Source: Lepidostoma basale (Eukaryota > Arthropoda > Insecta > Trichoptera > Lepidostomatidae). Taken from it: DNA of 64,000 bases. Numbering within the stretch: position 1 is the first letter of the stretch; every line of letters begins with the position of its first letter. A program made the translations under genes and the position numbers. Shown here one piece after another: positions 19,685 to 30,088 of this stretch. Where the stretch lies: NCBI GenBank assembly GCA_022606425.2, contig JAHDVF020000875.1:1426001-1490000 (forward strand), read 5' to 3'. The notes below the pieces were generated by a model. The model did no database searches, was not told where the DNA came from, and saw only the letters and a program-made list of their open reading frames with translations.

Positions 19685-19795
19685 ACGATGTTTTTTAACT
19701 ACTTTCACTTTTGTCTTTATTTTTACAACGACCGGTTTCGCCAGACTCGCTGGCATCGATAAACTGGCGACAATATTGTAAACTGAGTGTTTTTT
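19685..19795 (-). repeat. Ribozyme-like arm, ACCGGUC type
   Basis: CTACTTTCACTTTTGTC then ACGACCGGTTTCGCCAGACTCGCTGGCATCGA match 56330-56420 and, in part, 59050-59140. On the minus strand the order is hairpin, GAA, ACCGGU, C. The 5' core block has decayed. Confidence 0.55.
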
Positions 19796-19802
19796 TTATA
19801 TA

Positions 19803-20664
19803 TTAGGTGTATAACTTTGCTTCCGCCGTTTTGCAATAGATGGCAGTAGCGGTAAGTGGTAGTTGGAATAAATAGATCATAGATGTCATACAATAAGCTT
19901 AAGTATTTGTAAACATAATGCCATCGAAATATTAGTCGATTTGTGTCTTCATCATAAAGTTATTCCCGATTAAACATGTCAGCTTACGAGCCAAATTCTC
20001 GTCATTTGCGGGAGGTTTTAATTTTGTGCTTTAATATGAAGAAATCTGCAGCTGAGGCTCATCGAATGCTCTCAAATACCTATGGTGAGGCCGCTATTAG
20101 TGAAAGAACGTGCCGAGAGTGGTTTCAACACTTTAAGAACGGTGATTTTAACGTCGAAGACCAGCATGGCGGTGGAAGAGAGAAGGTTTTCGAAGATGCA
20201 GAATTGGAGGCATTACTTGATCAAGACTCGTGTCAAACGCAACAAGAGTTGGCAGGATCATTGGAAGTGACGCAACCAGCCATTTCAAAACGCCTGAAAG
20301 TCATGGGAATGATTCAGAAACAAGGAAATTGGGTGCCGTACGAGTTGAAGCCGAGAGATGTTGAACGGCGTTTGTGTGTTTGTGAACAGCTGCTTACAAG
20401 GCAAAGACGGAAGGGATTTCTGCATCGCATTGTGACTGGGGACGAGAAATGCAAAAAATGGGGACGTAAAAAATTGGATCGATTCTTGGATCGCTTCAAA
20501 AGATGACCAGTTTTTTCAACGCGGGATTCGTATGCTGCCCGAAAGATGGGAGAAAGTAGTGGCCAGCGATGGACAATACTTTGAATCATAAATGTATAAC
20601 CTGTTTTTTTACGATAAAGCCTCGAATTTCGGAAAAAACGGCGGAAGCAAAGTTATACACCTAA
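19803..20664 (+). mobile_element. mauritiana-type mariner, internally deleted
   Basis: Thirty-base perfect terminal inverted repeats (19803-19832 and 20635-20664; ttaggtgtataactttgc) lie between TA dinucleotides. At 862 bp it is about 400 bp short of a full mariner. The deletion removes the middle of the transposase while both ends stay intact, so it could be mobilised in trans by a full-length relative. Confidence 0.96.
19976..20506 (+). pseudogene. Mariner transposase, catalytic core deleted
   Basis: Starts MSAYEPNSRHLREVLI and follows the mauritiana-type (Mos1-like) pattern: RTCREWFQHFKNGDF, two helix-turn-helix regions, the linker WVPYEL, and FLHRIVTGDEK with the first catalytic aspartate at residue 156. 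Directly after GDEK the frame shifts into the far C-terminal coding region. Second and third aspartates are absent. The authentic C-terminus (RMLPERWEKVVASDGQYF) is still encoded at 20510-20589 in another frame. Confidence 0.94.
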
Positions 20665-20734
20665 TACATACAGATCAGGGGTGGTAAACATGATTCTATG
20701 CAAAACAATCTTAAATATTTATTGTTTCCTGAAT

Positions 20735-21245
20735 AATGATGTAAAACTCCATATTAAATTATTAGTACGAATGAAAACGTGAGTTTTCTATAGTCTACGC
20801 ACACAGGATGGCGATTTTATTTTATGTATAATACTTAGAATCATTAGTCACCTTGAAATATGTAAAATCATTTGTAAACAATTTGTAAGAAGATGTTTTT
20901 CTCAGAAACACCTTATTTCGCCCTACCACAAATAATTTATTTTTGATTTATATTGTATCCTTTAGTATCTCCTAACTGTGTAATCATTGTCATAAAATTT
21001 CTTAACGAGTTCCAAGAAACACTTTTCAATTTTTTGGACCTACCCAAATAATTCATTGTTAAAAATGTATAAACTCACATCAATTTTAATTAATTATCAT
21101 ATTCTGCTCCATTTACTAGTGTTTATAAACTGCAACGGTTGAAGTTTCGTTACATTTGACAATGCCTTGGAAGGGCGATACATGTCGTTCGCATAAAATA
21201 TAATAAAACTCCTAGAAAACTGACGTTTTCATTCGTATTAATTAA
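20735..21245. repeat. G/H inverted-repeat element, both arms
   Basis: The left arm (GATGTAAAACTCCATATT, GTGAGTTTTCTA) and right arm (AAAACTCCTAGAAAACTGACG, CATTCGTATTAATTAATC) face each other around the H segment (20860-21140). The layout equals 41945-42345. Confidence 0.65.
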
Positions 21246-21249
21246 TCTA

Positions 21250-21509
21250 ATTTTTACTACTCACTCCTCACATGGCCGACATTTGATATTTGATTTATTT
21301 GATCGTGCCACGTTTTCCTCGGTCTTCCTCTATTTCTGGTTCCATTTACATCGTTAACATATAATTTTTTTACCATTCTTTCTTCATTCATTCTTTCCAT
21401 ATGTCCAAACCGTCTTAATGATCCTTTCATTATTTTGTCCATGACACCATCATTCGCACCGCATTCACTTCTTATATTATATTTTCATTCGATACTCTAT
21501 CATACACAG
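21250..21509 (-). mobile_element. LINE-A1 fragment, minus
   Basis: Minus-strand codons NIRSECGANDGVMDKIMKGSLRRFGHMERMNEERM to GRPRKTWHDQINQISNVGHV. The 3' terminus is cut at the right-hand repeat of the G arm. Confidence 0.9.
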
Positions 21510-22000
21510 AGTATATAATACTTCTGATGTTTCCATTCGTATTAATTAATCTTAATTTTTTTCATTTTTTTTATCTGTTCAAGGAACAATAAATACAATG
21601 TTTCGTCAATGCCAGTTTTAAGCCTGTCGAATAATGATTGAAAGTTATCAGTCCTCGCAGAACATTCTGGACATAATATTGAGTTTGTCAAAAATCTTAT
21701 ATTTGTTTTATTTATTCGATACAAAGGGACATAAGCCTCTTATACGCGGCTTTTCGTCCCTTAGTATGTAGAGTGTCTTAAATGTGAAATCTTCTTAAAA
21801 CCTAAATCTTTCCTTGGGACTTTGTTCCCTTTGATGATTTTTGACCTACATAAGGCGGTGTACTTACAAAGTTAAAGATTTTAAAAATTCTTCTCATCTG
21901 CTTGAAAGGATAAATTCCAAGCATTCATATAAAAATATCTGTAACATCACGTGCTTTCATGTTTGTGAAAATAATGTGGATTTTTTAATGTTCTTGGATG
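21510..22000. other. No recognisable feature
   Basis: Small frames on both strands lack recognisable motifs. Confidence 0.4.
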
Positions 22001-22102
22001 AAGTATATAATCAAAATAATGCAAATGAAAACATTGATTTTCTAGAAGTTTGATTATATTTTATGGGAATAATAGCAAGAGCAGACACTGTCAGAACCAA
22101 TC

Positions 22103-22440
22103 ATCTCTTAAGAGTAGCAGAAATAAGAACATTGCGACCTATGTGAGGAGAACCCTTAGAGATTGGATACCCAATGAAGAAATTCGCAAATCTTGCAAAA
22201 TTGAAGACATAGTGAGATGGAGTAGGCAGAGAAGACGATTCTGGAGGGACCACATCGAGAGAATGGATCCAGCAAGAATTCTTAATATCGTGATGCACGA
22301 GACTCCAGAGGGCCGTCGGCCACCAGAACGACCACCAAAGAGATGGAGATATGGCTGGTCGTCTTCATTATAGGAAGAAAGTTGATATCCTGCATAAACA
22401 GATCGCAAGATCGAAATCAGAAGAAGAAGAAGAAGGGAAT
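22103..22440 (+). mobile_element. LINE-N 3' fragment
   Basis: Encodes RTLRDWIPNEEIRKSCKIEDIVRW, RQRRRFWRDHIERMDPARI, EGRRPPERPPKRWRYGW, and ends in (GAA)n at 22419-22438. This is the post-RT region of an insect LINE; relatives in the window are at 37065-37640, 37760-37990 and 63355-63480. Confidence 0.8.
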
Positions 22441-22539
22441 AATAATAATAGTAATAATCATATGATAACTTTTTAAGCGCCGTTTTTTGTGATGTAATCT
22501 CCTTAAGGGCGCATTAAGACATGCATCACCTTGCTAACG

Positions 22540-22830
22540 GATTACACAATGTGATTCGTGTGTGTGATAATGCCTTAGCATGGCGAAATATGTCAATCCT
22601 TTAAAATGGAAGTAAACTTCTATAAAATACAAAATATATTTGATAATACCCTAGACAGGTGAAACATGTCATTTCCATAAATTAAAATCCAACTTGTACA
22701 ATAACAGACGTTTTCATTCATATTCGTTATTTAATATGGAGTTTTACATCATCGATGTACAATAAATATTCTACAAAAAATATTTTTTCATTCGAATTAA
22801 TAATTTTATATGGAGGTTTACACCATTTCC
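22540..22830. repeat. G-family arms
   Basis: Repeated GATAATGCC..GGCGAAATATGTC and ACAGGTGAAACATGTC phrases with TTTAATATGGAGTTTTAC. The cores resemble the ribozyme-like class with altered key bases (UGAUAA). Confidence 0.5.
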
Positions 22831-22887
22831 ATGTTAATATAGTTTAGATTTTTTATAATGTTAATTATTATTTATTAATTTAATTAT

Positions 22888-23112
22888 TTTGTTGAATCGC
22901 TCTTTACACCATGACAGCATGAGCCAAATTAATGTTAATACATAGCTATTTTCGTGACACGTGATAGGTAGCTAATTTATCGCCATTTTATTGTCACGTG
23001 AATTCTACACCAGACCAAAGACAGTATAACAAGCACATTGCCCTCGCCGGGGATCGAACCCTGAACCTTCAAGGTGCAAGTCAATGCACTAATCACTCGG
23101 TCACGAAGGTCG
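22888..23112 (-). mobile_element. SINE family S
   Basis: Minus-strand head ACGACCTTCGTGACCGAGTG with box B region GGTTCGATCCC, and the tail TAAAGAGCGATTCAAC at the left end. Same 3' subfamily as 2098-2330. Confidence 0.9.
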
Positions 23113-23180
23113 TTGATTTAATTTATTTGATTAGAATTAGGCTTTCACATTGATACATTGATGAAATATATATTTTTTTA

Positions 23181-23287
23181 ACAACAACAAATAGCCATCA
23201 CGCCGTTTCACCGCAGGGAGGACAGAGGGAATGGACCGCCATAATACAGTACCCTGACACACCTCTCTAGCTTCCTCCTCACTCATT
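23181..23287 (-). mobile_element. LINE-A2 tail fragment
   Basis: AACAACAACAAATAGCC is the GTT tail, followed by CATCACGCCGTTTCACCGCAGG and codons to GAGGAAGCTAGAG on the minus strand. Confidence 0.8.
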
Positions 23288-23407
23288 TATAGTTTAAAGT
23301 TTTTTTTGTGCATTGTTTAGACTGGTCAGACTCTTCTTAAGCTTGAACTGTACCCCACTGCTCATAATAATATCAAAATCATTACGAGTGTTTAAATTTT
23401 TTTATAT

Positions 23408-23460
23408 GTATCTTCTTCTTCTTCCGATGCCGTGTCAGGTCCCCCAACGTTGGCGACCAT
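23408..23460 (-). mobile_element. LINE scrap, same family as 7805-8288
   Basis: Minus strand: GGTCGCCAACGTTGGGGGACC, then a short link and (GAA)n tail. Confidence 0.6.
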
Positions 23461-23925
23461 TAATATGCATAATATCATTTAATCTATGTAGTTGATACTG
23501 GAGCACTGCTCAAACCAGGCACCCTCAATTGTGAATGAGAGTACATAATTTGGGGGCAAATTCGAGTTCCAAAAACGTGCGATAGACGGTTTTCGGGGGC
23601 TATTTTGCGTCTTCTAATCCTGGAAGCGCAGGAGCGGGTAGATCCTTCAGCTTCCCTTGTTTGCTACCCCCTTAATTAAATTTTGAGAGGAATATCATAC
23701 CCTAATCCGCGGGAGAGATAAATTGCCAACGAAATTTTCATATCTTCATTTCACCCTAAATATGTTCCGCGTTCAAGTGATAAAAGTAATGTATTATGAA
23801 GGTCTTGTGTAATAAATACTTGAATATATTAAAGGGTGTGTTGAATTACGTCTATTGAAATGGTGCATATTACATTATATCTATTCAAATGATATTTTAT
23901 AAACGTATTGAACGCAAAGGCATTA
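23461..23925. other. No recognisable feature
   Basis: Locally GC-richer at 23540-23680, with no family match in the window. Confidence 0.4.
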
Positions 23926-24420
23926 ACACTGCGGAATTTCATAGTATATTACTTAGGAAATCGAAAATAACTTCATTTAATCCACAAAATATTAAAAAAA
24001 AAACACGACATGTTTCATAGGATAACTATAATAAAAATTAAACAAACAAAGACTGCTATAAAAACGCATTTAAAATTTGATACAATATTCAAATTTAAAA
24101 ATGAACCTGGGCCATTTGTTATAAGTAATAATATTTTTTTTTTATCAGTAAGAACTAATAAAGAATAGTAATACACGAGGATAAAACATACATTTGAAAA
24201 ACATAATTGATATATTATAGATAATAAATGATTAATTTGCATTTGATATGGAATGGAAGCTTGGGAGATAAAATGCAGACAAAGTGTTCAAGAAGAAAGG
24301 AGCAAAAGGAGGAATCTGATTATTAATTAACTCCGAAATATGTCTTGTTTTTTAATATATTTTTAAATATTTTGTGGATTAAACAAAATTATTTTCAATT
24401 TCCTAAGGACATTTTGTAAG
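23925..24420. repeat. Inverted-repeat element, ACAUGU type
   Basis: Left arm CGAAAATAACTTCATTTAATCCACAAAATATT with ACACGACATGTTTC; right arm AATATTTTGTGGATTAAAC with TTTTCAATTTCCTAAG. A second left arm is at 30700-30830. Ribozyme cores are decayed. Confidence 0.6.
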
Positions 24421-24656
24421 ATTTATAAATATAAAAACACACCATTAATATAAAACGGAAAGATTTCATCTGTCTACATATTATTGAAAGTATGTGAAAA
24501 ATAAATAAGAAAAATGGAGAAAGACATAATCAAAAGATGAAAAAAATACATTAAAGTCATGTGAAAAAGAATGAAAGTAAGCATGCCGCAGATATTCCTT
24601 GAAATTTATCTTCATCTCATTGATTGTCATGGCCAAATGGATGATTGTATATTATA

Positions 24657-25036
24657 TTGGGTGTTTCGGAAAGTTCGGTATAATCGCATTTATTTGAAAG
24701 TTAATTTAAAAATACATATTGTCTATTTTTAGCAACTACTTTTCCCATATTTTTGGCAATTGATGAATCCATCGTTATTGAGGCAATCCAGGCATCAACC
24801 CAATTCTCGAAATCTGCATATGAATAGAATCTAAGGCGTGCGACATAGATCTGAACAAGTGGTAGTCCGATGGTGCCACGTCTGGTGAACAAGGCGGGTA
24901 TTGTATACGAGTATTCTCCCAAACCACATTCTGTATGTAATTTTTTTTACCGCGATTGCTATGTGAGAGCTTACTTTGGCTTGAAGCAGCCAGAGATCTC
25001 TAATGTAAAATAGACCGAATTTTCCAAAACACTTAG
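24657..25036 (-). mobile_element. mariner-like deletion derivative
   Basis: Ends ttgggtgtttcggaaagttcgg and the reverse complement of its variant (ccgaattttccaaaacac) lie between TA dinucleotides. The 380-bp interior reads on the minus strand as remnants of a transposase C-terminus (a degenerate DYHLF-like region, then NWVDAWIAS and KVVAKNRQYVF). Divergence of the repeats indicates age. Confidence 0.7.
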
Positions 25037-25334
25037 TAGAATACTGAAAAAATATATAAAGGAATATAAGGCATCTGGCTTACATTCCTTCTTTATATAT
25101 CTTCGTTCGGTTTTAAGTATAATTAAGAAGGGTTTGCCAAGATGGTTACGTCTAATGATACAAACAGCTTAGGAATGAATGGTTTAAATGTTATGTACGA
25201 TCAGAGTGAATTAATTTTTATTGCTTGAAACCATATTTAAACATTTATTGAGAAATAATAGCTCTCAATCAAATGAATAATTGATGATGGTAGTGATGAT
25301 AAACCCACTAAAAACATTTAAAAAGTTAAAAAAT

Positions 25335-25440
25335 ACGAATGAAAACGTCAGTTTTCTAAAAGTTTTATTATACATAATGGGAATGACATGTTTCGCCCTT
25401 CTTAGGCATTATCAAATGTTAGTTATTTAAAAATTTGTTT
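25335..25440. repeat. G-family arm
   Basis: ACGAATGAAAACGTCAGTTTTCTAAAAG to GACATGTTTCGCCCTTC and GCATTATCAAATG. Confidence 0.6.
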
Positions 25441-25985
25441 GAATGCATTTAGCACGTCCAATTAACCCAAAAAAAATTGTAGGATTCAAAATTATAAAGC
25501 TGCGAAATTTAAATAAGTATTTTAAAGTCCTTCCATTGTGATAAGGTCCTTGGCATTGCCGTGATTAGCCAAGCAAACTATGCGGCTTAGGAAAAGTCTG
25601 GCAATAAACGGGGGCGCTGGACCGAGTAAGGGAGGCCCGGGTGAAGGCAATAAGGACAAAAGGTCCTGATTACCAACAGAGTGGCGGCCGGTAAACCTAA
25701 AATCCTTCCAGGATATAACTATCTAACCACGTGATCTACAATAGAATGCCCGAAAATTTCGGCCTCTCAAATTGAGTACAGAACGACTGTAAAGTCCTGA
25801 TTAAAATAAAAACCATTAATAACATTTTCAAATTTTAAAGGGGCAATAAGGTGCTTAAATTTGTGGTGTAACTATTACACCGGCGTTCCTGGAAATGATA
25901 CAAAATCAGCTAAACCTAATTTTAATATACCGTATTTTTAGGACAATTACAATAAATTATAAAACTAGATTGACATTGATACGAA
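25441..25985. other. Unassigned, GC-richer centre
   Basis: 25550-25740 is unusually GC-rich (GGGGGCGCTGG, GGGAGGCCCGGG). It could be the 5' region of an element, but nothing in the window confirms this. Confidence 0.35.
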
Positions 25986-25999
25986 GCAGAAGACGAACT

Positions 26000-26066
26000 A
26001 ATCAATACGAATAATAACGCCAATTTTCTAGAAGTTTTATTATATTTAATGGGAATGACATGTTTC
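26000..26066. repeat. G-family arm, host of two LINE-K insertions
   Basis: CGCCAATTTTCTAGAAG to GGGAATGACATGTTTC. The arm continues at 26892-26914 and again at 27156-27235; the three pieces rejoin into one normal G arm when two insertions and their duplications are removed. Confidence 0.75.
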
Positions 26067-26891
26067 AAGTGATTTAATGAGATTTCAAAAAGGCCTACGA
26101 GCTGCAGCCTCCTTGCGAAAGTTCGTTAAGTCCAAGCTTCTATCCAGAAACACCATGCTGCGTATTTATAACACCATCATCAAGCCAGTGATGACATATG
26201 GTTCTGAGTAATGGAAAATGACTCTAAAAGAACAATAAAGAGTCTACTGGTTTGAGAATAGAATACTTAAAATTATCCTGGGACCCAGACCCGGTGTTGC
26301 AGCGGGAACTTGGAGGCATAGGACCAACCAAGAGATCCGTACGATGACCCAGCAGACCCTTATTACGAACACCGTGAGAGCCGGTCGCCTAGTATGGATT
26401 GGACACGTATGCCGAGCCGAAGAGACCAGAGCAATCAATACCCTATACGCGTCTAGACCGACTGGAGTAAGACCTCTAGGAAGGCCTAGACAGCGCCAAA
26501 TGAACAATGTTCTGGCTGATCTGGCTAGGTAAAGCCAATCGGACTGCTGGAAGCAAAAAGACGACCTTCGTGGCAGAGTGGTAAGAGCTCTGATTCCCAT
26601 TCCGAAGGTTCTGGGTTCGATTCCCGGCGATGGCAGTGTGATTGTCACACTGTCTTTGGTCTGGCATAGTATTCTCGTGACAATGAAATGGTGATAGATT
26701 GGCTACCTGTCACATGTCACAAGAATCAATATATCAGCTTAAACAAATTGTATACTGTAATTGGGTTCAAGCGACCTGTTGTATACGTAAAAAAAAAAAA
26801 AAAAAAGGCGCAGGATTGAGGAGCTTGGCGGAAAATCATCAAGGAGGCTAAAACTCTTCAAGAGTTGTATGGCCATAGGAAGTAAGTAAGT
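26067..26891 (+). mobile_element. LINE-K copy containing a SINE
   Basis: Encodes a broken RFQKGLRAAASLRKFVKSKLLSRNTMLRIYNTIIKPVMTYGSE, then MTQQTLITNTVRAGRLVWIGHVCRAEETRA, GVRPLGRPRQRQMNNVLADLAR, ending in (AAGT)n. Direct repeats aatgacatgtttc (26054-26066, 26892-26904) mark the insertion site. A family S SINE splits it at 26559-26806. Confidence 0.88.
26559..26806 (+). mobile_element. SINE family S with poly-A, inside LINE-K
   Basis: Head GACGACCTTCGTGGCAGAGTGG, box B GGTTCGATTCC, 3' end GGGTTCAAGCGACC and an 18-base A run. The uninterrupted LINE-K copy at 26915-27155 shows the empty site (GGAAGCAAAAGGCGCAGG in plus sense), so the SINE landed in the AAAA stretch. Confidence 0.92.
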
Positions 26892-26914
26892 AATGACATG
26901 TTTCGCCCTACTAA

Positions 26915-27155
26915 TTACTTCCTATGGCCATACAATTCCTGAAGAGTTATAGCCTCCTTGATGATTTTCCGCCAAGCTCCTTGATCCTGCGCCTTTTGCT
27001 TCCAGCAGTCCGATTGGCCCAACCTAGCGAGATCAGCCAAAACATTGTCCATTAGGCGCTTTCTAGGCCTTCCTAGAGGTCTTACTCCAGTCGGTCTAGA
27101 CGCGTATAGGGTATTGATTGCTCTGGTCTCTTCGGCTCGGCATTCGTGCCCAATT
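26915..27155 (-). mobile_element. LINE-K copy, minus, 5'-truncated
   Basis: Begins at the tail TTACTTCCTATGG and ends within the RAEE codons. Flanked by the 10-bp duplication gccctactaa (26905-26914, 27156-27165). It is an inverted neighbour of the LINE-K copy at 26067-26891, only about 23 bases away. Confidence 0.9.
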
Positions 27156-27414
27156 GCCCTACTAAAGCATGCCGGATATAAATTATTTAATATGGAGTTT
27201 TACATCATTGTTCAAGAAACAATAAATAAGAAAAAGAAATATTTTCAGTAATTTTATGTAAATTTTTATAAACACGAGACACTACGGGAACAATAATCTA
27301 GCTGTAATATGCACTCGATGGGTATTTGAATATTAAATTTATTTAGTCACATTGCTTGGAGAGAGCTGGGTTTCATGGAAAAAAATATTGTCACATGAAC
27401 TGTTCCAGCAAAAG

Positions 27415-27590
27415 AAGTAGAGGCAGATCTCCTGCGCGGTCGTGTGACCAGATCTAGGAGATGACTGGAGGATATTTCTACTCGGCAGTGCAGGCTGCTG
27501 AGAACAGAGAGGATTGGAGGCGTTTTGTTTTAGCCACGAGCAGCTCCATGCATCACGACCCTCAGTAATGGGGAAACAAAGAAAGAAGAA
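27415..27590 (+). mobile_element. LINE C-terminal fragment (AAENREDWRRF type)
   Basis: A broken SRGRSPARSCDQI region, then QAAENREDWRRFVLATSSSMHHDPQ and an AAGAAAGAAGAA-rich tail. A second piece lies at 35267-35370. Confidence 0.7.
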
Positions 27591-28160
27591 TTTTTTTTAA
27601 TAAATATAATACCATATTTAAACAAACACTTTCTATTTCTATTTTTATTTTTTATGCCCTTTGTATATACAACACTTTTATAAAAAAAAATTAAATTATA
27701 TAGACATGGCGTTGAAATATTGCATGTTAATAATAGAAATATAACTTTGAGCAATCTAGAAATTTTAGAAATTAAAAAAGCTAATAAAAATAAAGAAAAT
27801 ATTATAAATTATCAAATTAATTTAACGTCAAGTCCAATCTTTGATTTATTTCCATTGTTGTTAGTAATTACCTGAACCCCAATAAGAACATTAAATTATT
27901 ATTTTAAATTTTATATTGAATCATAATATTTGTTATAACAAAAGCGTAAATGTTCCAAAATAAATCTTTATAACATCTGTTAGATCACAAAAACAATGTT
28001 ATGATTTTTTTTAAATGTATCTTTACTGAAGAAGGACTGTTTATATTTTAAAATATAAATGTTGTACATACAAAGTGTATAAAAAAGAAAAAAATAGAAA
28101 TAAACCACCTTAACAACACAAATTAAGGCGTATATAGAAGAAACACTTTATATTTTGCAG
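27590..28160. repeat. Relative of the 8585-9180 inverted element
   Basis: CTTTGTATATACAACAC, GATTTATTTCCATTGTTG, ACCTGAACCCCAATAAG, AACGT-like TCCAAAATAAATC and CATCTGTTAGATCA follow the order of 8850-9180. The central core is incomplete (CTGAAGAAGGACTG then deletion). Confidence 0.6.
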
Positions 28161-28208
28161 ACATGTTTCGGTTGTGACCCAACTTTCGTATATGACCCAA
28201 CCTAACAA

Positions 28209-28612
28209 ACTTACTAAATAATTAACCATCACGCCATTTCCCTAAAGCGGTAGCAGACAGGATTGACTGCCATAATACTCTGTTTTTAAATACCTTTTGA
28301 GCTTCCTCAGCATTCATACATCGAAACATGCACGCTCGTTGATTTTTCCGACTTCGAATGTGGCCTCTTAGTATTTGATTAATTTGGTCATGCCTTATTT
28401 TCCTTGATTTTCCACGGCTTCTCTTTCCACTCACACTGCTTACATAAAATATTTAACCATTCTTCTCTCGCCCATTCGTTCCATATGTGCAAACCATATC
28501 AGGGATTTTTTTTTAAATTTAACCTATGATGCAATCATCTACCTTATATTTTTTACTAATTTCATCGTTCGGTATTCAATCATATATCGTTTTATATGTC
28601 TTTTCTATGTGT
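28209..28612 (-). mobile_element. LINE-A3 copy, minus
   Basis: CCATCACGCCATTTCCC at the 3' end; codons SGKRSRGKSRKIRHDQINQILRGHIRSRKNQRACM on the minus strand. More decayed than 18198-18990. Confidence 0.87.
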
Positions 28613-29043
28613 GATCCCAACATTGATATATATTTTCTAAACGTAAAGATTTGATTTGCCTGTTGTAAGCACACGCGTGAAATCGCTCCGTTCTATAACT
28701 GTGAATTTGTTAAAGACTGTTTTTTTATACCAATGTAAAAAATCGTGAACCAAATGTTTTAAATATCCTTATCATTGTTTACTTGTTTTTGTTTATAATC
28801 GGCGACTGGCCATTTACTTCATGTCTTAGAATATGAATGCTTATTTTGGTAAATCGGTAGCTAAAGTGTAATAAATCACCCCAAAATTCCCTTTCAAAAA
28901 AATCCATTCACATTAACCCATTAAGCTTTTGCAAATATTCTGTCCGTGGTACTTATTTAATTTTAAGTTGCACGTGCAATATACTTTGTATCTTATATTT
29001 TGGTTAGTATATATTGTTCTCTCGATAATGTAAGTATCGAGAA
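28613..29043. other. No recognisable feature
   Basis: AT-rich with no family match in the window. Confidence 0.45.
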
Positions 29044-29492
29044 TCTTCTTCTTCTTCCTCAGCCTATTCCCGTCCACTCCTGGACAAAGGCCTCCTCCAT
29101 TCGCTTCCATGTCACTCTGTCCTGTGCATACTGCATCCGGGTTATTCCGACGTGTCTCTTCAGATCATTCTTTTACCGTAGTTGCAGTCGCCCTGCACTT
29201 CTCTTTGCCGTCCACGGTGTCCAAGTCAGCAGTCTTCTTGTCCACTTTTCATCTGAGCTTCTGGCTACGTGACCTGCCCATTGTCATTTTAGAGTCACCA
29301 CCCGGTGGATGATGTCAGTGACCTTGTTTTTTTCTCTCAGCGTATCGTTTCTGACTCTGTATCTTAGGCTTATTCCTAACATGGCTCTTTCCATGGCTCT
29401 TTGGGTCACTCGTAGTTTCTCAGCACGTTGTTTGGACAATGTAACAGCGTCAAGACCATAAGTACCAACTGATAGAACGCAGGCTATATATA
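29044..29492 (-). mobile_element. LINE-R (RTE-like) 3' fragment, long copy
   Basis: Minus-strand reading, with small breaks: LSVGTYGLDAVTLSKQR, EKLRVTQRAMERAMLGIS, RYRVRNDTLREKNKVTDII, WAGHVARSSDEKWT, TAKRSAGRLQLR, RMEEAFVQEWTGIG, then the tail (GAA)n at 29044-29055. These blocks in this order are the C-terminus of RTE-type LINEs. One in-frame stop interrupts the LK*QWAGH region. Confidence 0.88.
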
Positions 29493-29739
29493 ATATCGAG
29501 AATAATATAAACTAACTAGCTTTAAGTGTTAAACGTTCTAAGCATGTCGATAAAATTAAACTATAAAGTGGGAAAAACAGTATTGAAATTATTTACTTTT
29601 CAAATTTTTAAACACAGCTATGATATACATATTATGCAATAATATATAAATTTATTTCCATGATATTATTGAGACATCTGATTCGCTTACCTATTTTGAT
29701 AAAATCGCTCGAAATTAATTAATTAATTGTAAAATATAT

Positions 29740-29820
29740 CATAACAGTGTTACAAAGTTGAGTTTGTTAATGATGTTGAAGTATCACAGTGTTTCGTTCA
29801 AAACAATAGAGTATTTTAAT
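29740..29820 (+). repeat. Ribozyme-class terminal motif, isolated
   Basis: ATGTTGAAGTATCACAGTGTTTCG, CAAAACAATAGAGTATTT is the 3' terminus of the ACAGCUGU-type element without its arms. Confidence 0.5.
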
Positions 29821-29934
29821 TCTAAAAAAATTGGCACTATAGAATCCCACAGTGTTAACGTCCTTAATTTATCATTTTTTACAACACTTTTTGATTTGAA
29901 ATTAAACTGGATAAAATGTGGCCTAGATACACTT

Positions 29935-30088
29935 TTGCCTTTTGCTTTATTTTCTGGAATGGTGCATTCTATAGCTAATGTAAGTCCTGCATGGATGGGA
30001 GCGGGCCTTGGGATTGTTAGAGCGAAGCTGACGAAGGGGCCCCGCTGCGTCCTATAAAAGCTTCGGGTAAGCGACGGGTAACCTTCTA
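29935..30088 (-). repeat. Family E repeat, inverted
   Basis: Minus strand: CCCGAAGCTTTTATAGGACGCAGCG, GTCAGCTTCGCTC, AGGCCCGCTCCCATCC and GACTTACATTAGC match 14624-14740. Confidence 0.6.

Noticed and set aside
22540..22830. CRISPR-like spaced repeats in the hairpin clusters
   Set aside because: Repeats are palindromic interspersed elements with irregular spacing in alternating orientation, in a eukaryotic setting.
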